DNA of 30,985 nt from JANMOK01 sp031415055 (lineage in GTDB: Bacteria > Pseudomonadota > Alphaproteobacteria > Rhodobacterales > Rhodobacteraceae), in the NCBI GenBank assembly GCA_031415055.1, contig JANOQZ010000014.1:1-30985 (forward strand), given 5' to 3'. Positions 8,789 to 17,079 of this stretch are shown piece after piece (within the stretch, counting starts at the first letter, position 1; each line of letters opens with the position of its first letter). Under the pieces are notes generated by a model. It searched no databases. It was not told the origin of the DNA and was given only the letters and a program-made list of their open reading frames with translations. A program made the position numbers and the translations under genes.

Positions 8789-9391
8789 TCATGGAAACAG
8801 ACGCGATACGCTCCAGCCCTGTTCAATCCCGGCGCGTGTCCATCGAAAACGGTCGTGCAGCCGAAACGCCCCATCGGCCCAGAATTCAATCTCCAAAGGC
8901 GCAACGCAGAATCCTCCCCAAAACTCCGGTCGCGGCGGGTTTATCCCATATTTCGCCGTCATTTCAGCAACGCGCGCCTCTAATTCGGAGCGCGACGTCA
9001 ATGGTTCTGATTGCCGCGAAGCCCAAGCGCCCAGTCGGCTTTCCAGCGACCGCGAGGCAAAATAGGCATCCGCCGCTTCCCCTTGAACCCGTTCGACCAG
9101 CCCACGCACCCGAATCTGTCGACGCAGTGATTTCCAATGCAAAACCAACGCCGCTTTGCCACCTACGCCCAGTTCCACAACCTTCTGACTGCCGTAGTTG
9201 GTATAAAAAACGAACCCGTCTGCTTTAATGTCTTTGAGCAGCACGATCCGGGCGTTCGGCATCCCGCCAGAATCCACCGTTGCCAAAGACATCGCATTGG
9301 CATCGTTTGGTTCGGTTTTTTCCGCCTCAGTCAACCAAACGCGGACCAAGCTGATCGGATCATCGCCAGCAAATATCCCTTCGCGTTCCAA
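8789..9391 (-). CDS. pdxH: Pyridoxamine/pyridoxine 5'-phosphate oxidase
   Basis: FMN-dependent enzyme that oxidises pyridoxine or pyridoxamine 5'-phosphate to pyridoxal 5'-phosphate. About 200 residues. Family motifs: RIVLLKDI and FVFYTNYGSQKVVEL (FMN and phosphate contacts), SRLGAWAS, PPRPEFWGGFCVAPLEIEFW, RLHDRF, and the C-terminal RLFP. No ATG fits the family N-terminus. I chose TTG at 9391 (protein begins LEREGIFAGDDP) because AGGAG at 9398-9402 is correctly placed, six bases away. A much longer open frame extends upstream to 9913, but it is antisense to fabI and not real. pdxH diverges from fabI across 132 bases that must hold both promoters. Its product supplies cofactor to PLP enzymes such as the lyase encoded at 11980. 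Confidence 0.93.
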   Translation of the reverse strand: MEREGIFAGDDPISLVRVWLTEAEKTEPNDANAMSLATVDSGGMPNARIVLLKDIKADGFVFYTNYGSQKVVELGVGGKAALVLHWKSLRRQIRVRGLVERVQGEAADAYFASRSLESRLGAWASRQSEPLTSRSELEARVAEMTAKYGINPPRPEFWGGFCVAPLEIEFWADGAFRLHDRFRWTRAGIEQGWSVSRLFP

Positions 9392-9523
9392 GCATATCTC
9401 CTGCAAATTGCGGGTAATAATGACACTGGCACTCAGGCCATTCAATGCTGCAATCTGATAACTTGCCGCTGCAACACCTTTCCCGTAAATCTGCGCCAAC
9501 TGAACCGCCCAAGGAGAACCCAC

Positions 9524-10351
9524 ATGGCCAAAGGTTTGATGGCTAATAAGCGCGGCCTTATCATGGGGGTTGCCAACGACAAATCCATCGCATGGGGCAT
9601 CGCGCAAGCCTGCCACGAACAAGGTGCCGAACTGGCCTTCACCTATCAAGGTGAGGCTTTGCGAAAGCGCGTCATGCCGCTGGCAACAAGCATTGGCTCC
9701 GATATCGTGCTGGAATGCGACGTCACCAACGACGGCTCCATCGACTTGGTGTTCGCCGAATTGCAAAAACGCTGGGACAAACTGGATTTTCTGGTCCACG
9801 CCATTGGTTTTTCCGACAAGAACGAATTGCGCGGCCGCTACGTCGATACCAGCGCCGCCAATTTCCAGATGACCATGAATATTTCGGTCTATTCTTTCAC
9901 CGCGATTGCCCAACGCGCCGAAAAAATGATGCCCGATGGGGGTTCGATGCTGACAATGACCTATTACGGCTCAGAAAAGGTCATGCCGCATTACAACGTC
10001 ATGGGCGTGGCTAAGGCAGGGTTAGAGGCCTCGGTGCGGTATATGGCCATGGACCTTGGTCCGAAAAACATTCGCGTCAATGCGCTGTCAGCAGGTCCAA
10101 TCAAAACCCTTGCCGCCAGTGGTATCGGCGATTTCCGCTATATTATGAAATGGAACGAACTGAATTCGCCGTTGCGCCGCAATGTCTCCCAAACCGATGT
10201 CGGCAAATCGGCTATGTATTTGTTGTCCGACCTTTCTTCGGGCGTCACCGGCGAATTGCACCATGTCGATGCCGGCTATCACGTCGTGGGAATGAAGGCC
10301 GAAGACGCCCCCGACATCGACGTGGTAAGCGGTCGCAAAGACGCGCCATGA
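9524..10351 (+). CDS. fabI: Enoyl-[acyl-carrier-protein] reductase (NADH)
   Basis: Catalyses the last step of each fatty-acid elongation cycle. 275 residues. The nucleotide-binding region reads GLIMGVANDKSIAWGIA (11-27), characteristic of the FabI SDR subfamily. The catalytic Tyr-x6-Lys is Y157 and K164 (YNVMGVAK), with the second active-site tyrosine near 147 in MTYYG. The start at 9524 has a strong AAGGAG nine bases upstream. The frame is open back to 9137, but that portion is antisense to pdxH. The TGA overlaps the ATG of the LysE gene, so this is the first gene of a plus-strand operon. FabI is the target of triclosan-type inhibitors. Confidence 0.96.
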   Translation: MAKGLMANKRGLIMGVANDKSIAWGIAQACHEQGAELAFTYQGEALRKRVMPLATSIGSDIVLECDVTNDGSIDLVFAELQKRWDKLDFLVHAIGFSDKNELRGRYVDTSAANFQMTMNISVYSFTAIAQRAEKMMPDGGSMLTMTYYGSEKVMPHYNVMGVAKAGLEASVRYMAMDLGPKNIRVNALSAGPIKTLAASGIGDFRYIMKWNELNSPLRRNVSQTDVGKSAMYLLSDLSSGVTGELHHVDAGYHVVGMKAEDAPDIDVVSGRKDAP

Positions 10352-10962
10352 CACTGGCCGCCTTCTTGACAGTCGCTATGTTCAGCCTGTTCGCTGCCGC
10401 CAGCCCCGGCCCGACATTGCTCATGTCAGCGCGGGTAGGCTTGGCCGAGGGTTTTCGCATTGGCGCGGCAATGGCCACCGGCGTTGGCATCGGATCCGTC
10501 ATACTGGCGTCGGCGGCAATCTTTGGTTTGGCGGTTGTTTTCACGTTTGCGCCTTGGTTTTTGACTACATTCAAGCTCATTGGCGGCGCTTATTTGATTT
10601 ATATAGCGTTCCAGTTGTGGCGGCACGCCAGTATTCCTACGCCGCAATCAATCGCTACTGCTACGCCGCGAACAGTCCTTTCGGCATTTCGTTTGGGATT
10701 GCTTACCCAACTGTCCAATCCAAAGCCCGTTGTGTTGTTCAGCGCAATTTTCATCGGTACAATTCCACCTGAAACGCCAAAACTTGCGATCGCTGCTTTG
10801 CTTTGCGTCGTTTTTCTGAACGAGACGCTCTGCAATATGCTGGTGGCGCGACTTTTTTCGTTCGAGCGTTCGCGTCGAATTTATCTGGGGGCCAAGGGCG
10901 CGATTGACCGCTGCTTTAGCGGATCATTGGCACTTCTTGGCGCAAAAATCGCCCTAACCTGA
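10348..10962 (+). CDS. LysE/RhtB family amino-acid exporter
   Basis: 204-residue inner-membrane protein with about six hydrophobic helices. The family N-terminal signature PGPTLLM follows helix 1 (FSLFAAASPGPTLLMSARVG), and the mid-protein motif LLTQLSNPKPVVLFSAIF is typical. Members export amino acids or derivatives such as homoserine, threonine or lysine; the substrate cannot be read from sequence. Its ATG overlaps the fabI stop (ATGA), so translation is probably coupled. Confidence 0.9.
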   Translation: MTLAAFLTVAMFSLFAAASPGPTLLMSARVGLAEGFRIGAAMATGVGIGSVILASAAIFGLAVVFTFAPWFLTTFKLIGGAYLIYIAFQLWRHASIPTPQSIATATPRTVLSAFRLGLLTQLSNPKPVVLFSAIFIGTIPPETPKLAIAALLCVVFLNETLCNMLVARLFSFERSRRIYLGAKGAIDRCFSGSLALLGAKIALT

Positions 10963-10979
10963 CAGCAAAGAGAACCAGC

Positions 10980-11480
10980 ATGGCCGACCGTTTGCCACAT
11001 GAAAAGGGTTTCCACGTAAGTTGGGATCAAATCCACCGCGATAGCCGCGCATTGGCGTGGCGGCTTGATGGGCATGGACCCGACAATGGGGTCTGGAAAG
11101 CCGTGGTGGCGATTACGCGCGGCGGTATGGCACCGGCGATGATCGTGGCGCGCGAACTTGATATTCGCACCGTCGATACGATCAGCGTCCGAAGTTATGA
11201 CCATCAAGACCAAAGCGAACTGACCGTTTTGAAAGCCCCCGACGCCACCATCATCGGCGACGGATCGGGTGTACTGATTGTGGACGATCTGGTTGACAGC
11301 GGCAAAACCTTGGAACTGGTGCGCAAACTCTATCCCAAAGCGCATTTTGCCACAGTCTATGCCAAACCCAAGGGCCGGGCGATGGTGGATACTTTCATCA
11401 CCGAAGTCAGCCAAGACACATGGATTTTCTTCCCGTGGGATATGGCGTTGCAATATGTCGAACCTTACCGGGGGACATGA
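10980..11480 (+). CDS. gpt: Xanthine(-guanine) phosphoribosyltransferase
   Basis: Purine salvage enzyme transferring phosphoribosyl from PRPP to xanthine or guanine. 166 residues. The PRPP-binding loop is VLIVDDLVDSGKTLE, preceded by VVAITRGGMAPAMIVAREL, where the arginine contacts pyrophosphate. The C-terminal WIFFPWD resembles the base-recognition region of Gpt proteins. AAAGAGAA about 10 bases upstream is a suitable ribosome site. The gap from lysE is 17 bases and the stop overlaps the next ATG. Confidence 0.93.
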   Translation: MADRLPHEKGFHVSWDQIHRDSRALAWRLDGHGPDNGVWKAVVAITRGGMAPAMIVARELDIRTVDTISVRSYDHQDQSELTVLKAPDATIIGDGSGVLIVDDLVDSGKTLELVRKLYPKAHFATVYAKPKGRAMVDTFITEVSQDTWIFFPWDMALQYVEPYRGT

Positions 11481-11983
11481 TCGGCATGAAGAATGGCACC
11501 GAACAATTGCCAGGCGCTCCCCCGCGCTGGCTCGACCGGATTTTCGACGCCAGCCTTTTGCTCAAGGGGCTGTTCGCCTTTGCCGAACTGGCCAGCGGGC
11601 TGGCGTTGTTCTGGGCCGGAACCGGGCTGATCCTGAATATCGCCCAATGGGCCACGCTTGAGGAACTTTCGGAAGATCCTTCCGACCTGGTGGCCACCAG
11701 CCTGTTGCAGGCAGCAAGCGCGTTTTCAATCGAGTCCAAGACATTTTATGCGCTGTATCTGGCCGCGCATGGCGTGGTGAAGCTGCTGATCGTCGCGGGG
11801 CTTTGGCGCAGGGTCAGGCTGGCATTTCCGGTCGGTGCCGCCGCGTTGCTTTTGTTCGTCGCCTACCAGCTCTACCGGTTTTCGCAAACCGGATCGCCCG
11901 GCCTGCTGGCACTGAGCGCTTTCGACCTGTTCATAGTTGCGCTGATCTGGCGCGAAAACAAAGCTTTCGGACCGGCGACATGA
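11477..11983 (+). CDS. DUF2127-like integral membrane protein
   Basis: 168 residues with four predicted transmembrane segments (SLLLKGLFAFAELASGLALFW; YALYLAAHGVVKLLIVAGLW; LAFPVGAAALLLFVAYQLY; LLALSAFDLFIVALIW). The pattern DRIFDASLLLKG near the N-terminus and HGVVKLLIVAGLW resemble DUF2127 proteins, whose function is unknown. The ATG at 11477 overlaps the gpt stop, and its own TGA overlaps the next ATG. The third base of its codons is more G/C-rich than in the flanking genes, which could mean recent acquisition or different expression. Confidence 0.7.
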   Translation: MIGMKNGTEQLPGAPPRWLDRIFDASLLLKGLFAFAELASGLALFWAGTGLILNIAQWATLEELSEDPSDLVATSLLQAASAFSIESKTFYALYLAAHGVVKLLIVAGLWRRVRLAFPVGAAALLLFVAYQLYRFSQTGSPGLLALSAFDLFIVALIWRENKAFGPAT

Positions 11984-13131
11984 CCAGCAAATCCAACCGC
12001 CCCCTGTCGCCCGCCACCCGTGCCGCGCAGGCATTGCGGATCATCGAGGAAAAGACAGGCGCGGTGACGCCGGGGATTGCGCTTTCCAGTACGTTTGCCC
12101 GCGACGAAAGCTATCAAACGCGGCAAGATTATTATTATGCCCGTGATGGTGGGCCTACCGTCGAGCATGCCGAGGCGGTGCTTGCCAGCCTAGACAATGC
12201 TGCGGGATCGATGGTGTTTGCTTCAGGATTGGCGGCCGTTTCGGCGGTTTTGGAGACACTGAATTCCGGCGACCACGTCGTTGCCCCCCGTGTGATGTAT
12301 CACGGCGTCATCAACTGGCTCATTCGTTTGCGCGACAAGCGTGGAATCTGTCTGACGTTTTATGACGCAACCCATGAAACCGCGCTGGAAGCCGCGATTG
12401 AACCCGGCAAAACCAAGCTGGTTTGGGTCGAAACGCCCAGCAATCCGAATTGGGATATTGTAGACATTGCCCGCGCAGCCAAAGCTGCACATGCGGTTGG
12501 TGCCCGCCTTGTTGTTGATGCTACCGCTGCCCCTCCCTGCACCATGCTGCCCTTGGATTTAGGGGCGGATATGGTGTTTCACTCGGCAACCAAATATCTG
12601 GGCGGTCATTCTGACATCACGGCGGGTGTGCTTTCTTGCAAAGAAATTACCCCGCTTTGGGATGAATTGCGCGTCATTCGCACCCTGAAGGGTTCGGTCA
12701 TCGCCGCATTTGAGGCGTGGTTGCTGATCCGTGGCATGCGGACGCTCTATTTACGCTACGAACGCGCCTCGGCCAATGCGATGGCCATTGCTCAACATTT
12801 GCTGACCCATGCCAAAGTCACCCGCGTGCTCTATCCCGGTTTACCCAGCCATCCCGGGCACGCTATCGCGGCCAAACAGATGTTTGGCGGCTTTGGTGGC
12901 ATGCTGTCGATCCTGACCCAAACCGAAGGCCAAGCCCGCAATGTCGCCCGCTTTTGCCAGGTCTTCATCCCTGCCACATCGCTTGGCGGTGTCGAAAGCC
13001 TGATCGAACACCGCAAGGCCGTCGAAGGACCAAATTCGGTGGTCGCGCCCGAATTGCTGCGGCTTTCTGTTGGCATTGAAGACGTCAACGACCTCATCGC
13101 CGACCTCGACCAAGCCCTAGACCGCGCTTGA
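11980..13131 (+). CDS. metC: Cystathionine beta-lyase / Cys-Met metabolism PLP enzyme
   Basis: 383-residue PLP-dependent enzyme of the Cys/Met (gamma-synthase) family. The PLP lysine is in HSATKYLGGHSD. Other markers are YYYARDGGPTVEHAEAVLASL, MVFASGLAA (phosphate-binding), VWVETPSNP and the C-terminal LLRLSVGIEDVNDLIADL. The most likely reaction is cleavage of cystathionine to homocysteine, but close relatives include gamma-lyases and sulfhydrylases, so the exact reaction is uncertain. The VDATAAPP segment replaces the commoner VDNTFATP. Its ATG overlaps the preceding stop, so it is the distal gene of the fabI operon as seen here. Confidence 0.85.
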   Translation: MTSKSNRPLSPATRAAQALRIIEEKTGAVTPGIALSSTFARDESYQTRQDYYYARDGGPTVEHAEAVLASLDNAAGSMVFASGLAAVSAVLETLNSGDHVVAPRVMYHGVINWLIRLRDKRGICLTFYDATHETALEAAIEPGKTKLVWVETPSNPNWDIVDIARAAKAAHAVGARLVVDATAAPPCTMLPLDLGADMVFHSATKYLGGHSDITAGVLSCKEITPLWDELRVIRTLKGSVIAAFEAWLLIRGMRTLYLRYERASANAMAIAQHLLTHAKVTRVLYPGLPSHPGHAIAAKQMFGGFGGMLSILTQTEGQARNVARFCQVFIPATSLGGVESLIEHRKAVEGPNSVVAPELLRLSVGIEDVNDLIADLDQALDRA

Positions 13132-13216
13132 TTTCGCACAACCAAACCGACATTCCCCTTCCCCATCCCCTCTGTCATACTAAACACCGAGCAGACCAGA
13201 ATCGGGAAAACCCGCC

Positions 13217-15208
13217 ATGAACAGCCCCAGCGCCGAGGATCTTTTCCGCGATTCTGCCAGTGCCTCCTATGACGCTTCCTCGATCGAAGTTCTCGAAGGC
13301 CTCGAACCGGTGCGCAAACGCCCCGGCATGTATATCGGCGGCACCGATGAGCGGGCGCTGCATCATCTGGTCGCCGAAGTGCTCGACAACGCGATGGACG
13401 AGGCAGTGGCGGGTCACGCCACCCGCATCGAAGTAGAACTGCACGCCGATTTCGCGGTGACCGTCCGTGATAACGGTCGCGGCATCCCCGTCGATCCGCA
13501 CCCGAAATTCCCCGACAAATCGGCGCTGGAAGTCATTCTCTGCACCCTGCATTCGGGCGGCAAGTTCTCCGGCAAGGCCTATCAAACCTCGGGCGGTTTG
13601 CACGGCGTCGGCATATCCGTCGTCAATGCGCTCAGCGATCACGTATCCGTCGAGGTCGCCCGCAACCGCGAGCTTTACCGTCAGACCTTTTCACGCGGCC
13701 ATCCGCAAGGGCCGATTGAAAAACTCGGGCCGACACCCAACCGGCGCGGCACCAATGTCACCTTCCACCCCGACGCGCAGATTTTCGGCCACCATTCCCA
13801 TTTCAAACCGGCCCGCCTGCTCAAAATGGCCCGCTCGAAAGCCTATCTGTTTTCCGGTGTCGAAATCCGCTGGAAATGCGCGGCGAAATGTATCGCCAAA
13901 GACGATGACACCCCTGAAAGCGCTACGTTCCATTTCCCGGGCGGCTTGCAGGAATACCTCGCCGAAAGCCTGAATGGCGCCGCCACCTACAGCGACAAAT
14001 CTTTCGCCGGAAAAGTCATGTTCGCCGAGAAATTTGGACAAGACACGCCGGGTTTCGTCGAATGGGCGATCAACTGGACCCCCTCGATCGACCCGTTCTT
14101 GTCGTCCTATTGCAACACCATCCCGACGCCGGAAGGCGGCACCCACGAGGCCGGTTTCTGGGCCGCGATCACCAAAGGCATCCGCGCTTACGGTGAACTG
14201 GTCAACAATCGCCGCGCCGCCCAGATCACCCGCGAAGACGTGATGGCTGGGGCCTGCGCGATGATCTCGGTCTTCATCCGCGACCCCGATTTCGTCGGCC
14301 AGACCAAAGACCGCCTCTCCACCGCCGAAGCCGCCCGTCTGGTCGAAGGCGCGGTGCGCGACCCGTTTGACCACTGGCTGGCCGCCGATCCGAAATCGGC
14401 AGGCGCCATACTCGACTATATCATCCTTCGGGCCGAAGAACGGGTGCGACGACGCGACGAAAAGGAAACCGCCCGCAAATCGGCCACCAAAAAACTGCGC
14501 CTGCCCGGCAAACTGGCCGATTGCAGCGGATCGGTGCGCGGTGGCACCGAATTGTTCCTGGTCGAGGGCGACAGCGCCGGCGGCTCGGCCAAACAGGCCC
14601 GCGACCGCAAGACCCAGGCCATCCTGCCGCTGCGCGGCAAAATCCTCAACGTGCTCGGGGCCGCTGGCTCCAAGATGATGGAAAACGTCGAGCTTTCCGA
14701 CCTCTGCCAGGCGATGGGGGTGCAGATCGGCTCGAAGTTCAACGTGCAAGACCTGCGCTATGACCGCATCATCATCATGACCGACGCCGATGTCGACGGC
14801 GCCCATATCGCCGCCCTGTTGATGACCTTCTTCTTCACCCAGATGCGCCCGCTGATCGACAACGGCCATCTTTTTTTGGCCGCCCCGCCGCTGTTCCGGC
14901 TGAAACAGGGCGACAAGGCGGTTTATGCGGCCGATGAGGCCGAGAAAGATCGGCTGTTGGAAGCGGGTCTGGGCGGTCGCGGCAAAATCGAGGTGTCGCG
15001 CTTCAAGGGCTTGGGCGAAATGAACCCGTCGCAGTTGAAAGAAACCACCATGGACCCGAAATCACGGACCCTGATCCGGGTCGATATCGACGAGGATACC
15101 CCGGGCGAAACCGGCGATTTGGTTGAGCGGTTGATGGGGAAGAAACCGGAATTGCGGTTTGAGTATATTCAGGAGAATGCAAGGTTTGTGGAGGAGTTGG
15201 ATGTTTGA
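13217..15208 (+). CDS. parE: DNA topoisomerase IV subunit B
   Basis: ATPase subunit that partners ParC to decatenate chromosomes. 663 residues, the usual alphaproteobacterial length. GHKL ATPase motifs: VLDNAMDEAVAGH, DNGRGIPVD, TSGGLHGVGISVVNALS. The transducer domain is in the middle. The TOPRIM motif ELFLVEGDSAGGSAKQARDR is followed by ILPLRGKILNVLGA and MTDADVDGAHI. The tail KGLGEMNPSQLKETTMDP is standard. The ParE assignment over GyrB rests on overall length and the KQARDRKTQAILPLRGKILN context. Codons are strongly G/C-ending, as in highly expressed genes. It stands alone after an 85-base gap from the lyase gene. Confidence 0.93.
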   Translation: MNSPSAEDLFRDSASASYDASSIEVLEGLEPVRKRPGMYIGGTDERALHHLVAEVLDNAMDEAVAGHATRIEVELHADFAVTVRDNGRGIPVDPHPKFPDKSALEVILCTLHSGGKFSGKAYQTSGGLHGVGISVVNALSDHVSVEVARNRELYRQTFSRGHPQGPIEKLGPTPNRRGTNVTFHPDAQIFGHHSHFKPARLLKMARSKAYLFSGVEIRWKCAAKCIAKDDDTPESATFHFPGGLQEYLAESLNGAATYSDKSFAGKVMFAEKFGQDTPGFVEWAINWTPSIDPFLSSYCNTIPTPEGGTHEAGFWAAITKGIRAYGELVNNRRAAQITREDVMAGACAMISVFIRDPDFVGQTKDRLSTAEAARLVEGAVRDPFDHWLAADPKSAGAILDYIILRAEERVRRRDEKETARKSATKKLRLPGKLADCSGSVRGGTELFLVEGDSAGGSAKQARDRKTQAILPLRGKILNVLGAAGSKMMENVELSDLCQAMGVQIGSKFNVQDLRYDRIIIMTDADVDGAHIAALLMTFFFTQMRPLIDNGHLFLAAPPLFRLKQGDKAVYAADEAEKDRLLEAGLGGRGKIEVSRFKGLGEMNPSQLKETTMDPKSRTLIRVDIDEDTPGETGDLVERLMGKKPELRFEYIQENARFVEELDV

Positions 15209-15241
15209 GGGTGATAGGCCCACCCGAAATTTCGCCTTTCG

Positions 15242-15862
15242 CTACGATTTCCTGCCAAGTTTTGAACCCAGAAACTTTTCGAGTTCCTTTAGTATGTCAT
15301 CGAATTGCGTGTCAAACGCATCACTTCCAGTTAAATCTGAATACATTATATCTCGTTTCTTACGATAAATTTCAGAGTATGCCTTGCGCGTTTCATCATC
15401 TTCGTCCGGATTGATCGTTGTGAGGTACGCTCTAATTTGGGATGCAAGTTCAACTTCGAGCGCGTGCAATTCCCGAAATTTATTCTTGAAATATGCGCCC
15501 CACGCCGCTTCGGACTCAATCGAATCCGCATAAAGTAGTTCCCTGATTTTTGTCACTTTGTCGAATCGATTGAAGTATGCCACCTGTGTGCCATAGAACC
15601 GCTTTTGCCTGTCGCTCATTCCGACCGCTTTGTCTTCGGGCGGAACCGGTATCTCACTTGCGAACATCGCCGGATGGCGAACCCCAGCCACCACGTCGCG
15701 ATACTTAAACAAGTTCACCAGAATCCGCCGGGCCAATTCGTGATCAATGTCCCAGAGTTTTTGACTCTTCCAACTTTGGAGCCCCGTCCAAGTGACAAGG
15801 ACCGCTCCTACGGTCGCCAGAGGAATCACGAAATTTGCAAAGTCCTCAAAACCGTTACTCAT
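15242..15862 (-). CDS. Hypothetical membrane-anchored protein
   Basis: 206 residues of unrecognised family. One hydrophobic segment near 10-28 (FVIPLATVGAVLVTWTGLQ) acts as an N-terminal anchor; the rest is charged, helical and probably cytoplasmic (KVTKIRELLYADS, KNKFRELHALEVELASQIRAYL). The codon use is more A/T-rich than in the preceding parE, and the gene sits beside repeat-rich DNA and a toxin-antitoxin pair, which together suggest accessory DNA. It converges on parE across 33 bases. Confidence 0.65.
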   Translation of the reverse strand: MSNGFEDFANFVIPLATVGAVLVTWTGLQSWKSQKLWDIDHELARRILVNLFKYRDVVAGVRHPAMFASEIPVPPEDKAVGMSDRQKRFYGTQVAYFNRFDKVTKIRELLYADSIESEAAWGAYFKNKFRELHALEVELASQIRAYLTTINPDEDDETRKAYSEIYRKKRDIMYSDLTGSDAFDTQFDDILKELEKFLGSKLGRKS

Positions 15863-15952
15863 CAGTGCAACTTCCCCGCTATCAGAAACTCGAAAGTTAG
15901 TCAGAAGCGCCTCTCATTGCGTGTTGCGCTCGCACTCAAATATTGCGAAAAG

Positions 15953-16023
15953 TGTAGGGTGCGCTTCAGCGCACCGTCAACCCTCGCGGCACCACCAAAC
16001 GGTGCGCTGAAGCGCACCCTACA
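15953..16023. repeat. REP-like paired palindrome
   Basis: Arms of 25 bases at 15953-15977 and 15999-16023 are exact reverse complements separated by 21 bases. Each arm is itself a palindrome with core GGTGCGCT-TC-AGCGCACC, so the element is a back-to-back pair of hairpins. Similar TAGGGTGCGC-type palindromes are dispersed in many bacterial genomes. It lies between an unknown gene and a toxin-antitoxin pair. Confidence 0.85.
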
Positions 16024-16199
16024 TCGCGGTTCCTGCCGAACCCTCAAGCCACCCACCGCCCTGTGCGAATGCGCAGGGCTTGCGTCCGCCTTCCCCCGGC
16101 GGGCGCAGGCGTCCACCAAGTCGGCCGCCGCCTGAGTGGTTGTGGATGGGTGCAAGAAAGAGAGCGTCGTATCCAAACGAAACAACCGACCATCGCATC

Positions 16200-16277
16200 A
16201 ATCGTTATTGCGCGGCGCGGCACGCGCCATAGCAACCCATCTCCCAACTTCAGAATTGCTTCGCTTCGCTCGCAACG
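16200..16277. repeat. REP-like element with imperfect terminal inverted repeats
   Basis: The left end reads CGTTATTGCGCGGCG and the right end CGCTTCGCTCGCAACGACG, which are imperfect reverse complements. The composite resembles the dispersed CGTCATTGCGAGCGAAGCGAAGCAAT family common in alphaproteobacterial intergenic regions. It carries no gene. Confidence 0.55.
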
Positions 16278-16338
16278 ACGATCCGCCTCACCTTAACCCT
16301 TCCCTAACCAACCCTCCCCCATAAATCCTTGATCGAGC

Positions 16339-16367
16339 TTGACTCGCCAACTAAACATATGCATATT
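16339..16367 (+). promoter_or_regulatory. Candidate brnTA promoter with palindromic operator
   Basis: TTGACT (16339-16344) and CATATT (16362-16367) are separated by 17 bases. The perfect palindrome ATATGCATAT (16357-16366) overlaps the -10 element, a natural position for autorepression by the BrnA antitoxin. The brnT ATG at 16370 is only three bases past the -10, so the transcript would be leaderless or nearly so; no Shine-Dalgarno sequence is visible. Confidence 0.5.
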
Positions 16368-16369
16368 TA

Positions 16370-16645
16370 ATGTTCGAATGGGATGCAGCAAAACGCCAAG
16401 CCAACCTCGTCAAACATGGCGTGGATTTCGCCGATATTGTTAGTTTCGACTGGCTTACGGCAGAGGTCGAAGTCGACCATCGCAGTGACTATAGCGAATT
16501 GCGGGAAGGTGCCTATGGCCTCATCGGGCTTCGGCTATATTTGGCGGTCTACACCAAACGTGGCGACAGAACGCGGCTCATTAGCCTGCGCAAAGCAAAC
16601 GAAAGGGAGCAGAGGAAATGGGTAAACAAGCGAAAATTGGGCTAG
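16370..16645 (+). CDS. brnT: BrnT family ribonuclease toxin
   Basis: 91 residues, the usual BrnT length. It begins MFEWDAAKRQANLVKHGVDF, the family hallmark, and ends with LISLRKANEREQRKWV, matching the RISARKA-type C-terminal motif. BrnT toxins are RelE-fold ribonucleases that halt translation under stress. In the classical order the toxin gene comes first and overlaps the antitoxin; here the overlap is 28 bases. Pairs like this are common accessory genes. Confidence 0.93.
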   Translation: MFEWDAAKRQANLVKHGVDFADIVSFDWLTAEVEVDHRSDYSELREGAYGLIGLRLYLAVYTKRGDRTRLISLRKANEREQRKWVNKRKLG

Positions 16646-16947
16646 AACTTGAATGGCCCACCCCCGAAGAAGACGCCGCCATTACCGCCGCCGCGCTGGC
16701 TGACCCAGACACATGGCTGCCTACCGACGAGGAACTCGCCCAATTCCGCCCCATCTGGGAAAATCCCGACCTCGTCGCCTTCCTGCAAAAACACGGCAAA
16801 CTCGGTCGCCCACCCCTGCCCCCCGAAGACCGCAAACACCGCGTTACCCTCTACCTCGACCCCGACGTTTTGGCCAAACTCAAGGCCGAGGGCAAAGGCT
16901 GGCAGACGCGGGCGAATGCAGCGCTGCGAGCATCGTTCGGCCTGTAG
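16618..16947 (+). CDS. brnA: BrnA family antitoxin
   Basis: 109 residues. The C-terminal ribbon-helix-helix region reads KHRVTLYLDPDVLAKLKAEGKGWQTRANAALRASFGL, typical of BrnA, which neutralises BrnT and represses the shared promoter. The N-terminal half (EEDAAITAAALADPDTWLPTDEELAQF) resembles the toxin-wrapping segment. It overlaps brnT by 28 bases, so the two are translated together. Confidence 0.93.
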   Translation: MGKQAKIGLELEWPTPEEDAAITAAALADPDTWLPTDEELAQFRPIWENPDLVAFLQKHGKLGRPPLPPEDRKHRVTLYLDPDVLAKLKAEGKGWQTRANAALRASFGL

Positions 16948-16998
16948 TTCCGCCCGAATTGTCCAAACGACTGCCGCTCATTTCAAACCAAAATCATC

Positions 16999-17036
16999 TG
17001 CACGCCCGGTGCACGTATTGTGCACGCCCGGTGCAC
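16999..17036. repeat. Two 16-bp direct repeats at 22-bp period
   Basis: TGCACGCCCGGTGCAC occurs at 16999-17014 and again at 17021-17036. Each copy has the internal inverted arms TGCAC/GTGCA. The 22-base period is about two helical turns, as for cooperative protein binding. The pair lies in the 130-base gap between the convergent brnA and ABC ATPase genes, where an operator is unexpected; a transcript-end structure is the alternative. Confidence 0.6.
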
Positions 17037-17079
17037 AACAAATTTGTGTTGATTCACCCCGGCTTGTTGCGGTGAACAA

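Larger units (their letters stand above)
15863..16369. other. Repeat-bearing intergenic region
   Basis: About 500 bases without a convincing gene. It contains a perfect 25-bp inverted repeat pair (15953-16023), a second REP-like element (about 16200-16277) and the brnT promoter at its right end. Several open frames cross it on both strands, but they arise from the repeats and low stop density. Confidence 0.7.

Noticed and set aside
9391..9913. N-terminal extension of the pdxH frame
   Set aside because: This is antisense to fabI and unlike any PdxH N-terminus; the TTG with AGGAG at 9391 explains the gene.
13132..13216. Terminator after the fabI operon
   Set aside because: No stable hairpin with a T-run is visible in the 85-base gap.
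15953..16023. CRISPR-like repeat
   Set aside because: There are only two arms, inverted rather than direct, with no spacer series.
16023..16330. Several overlapping open frames in the repeat region
   Set aside because: They follow the repeat sequence and have no family features or ribosome sites.
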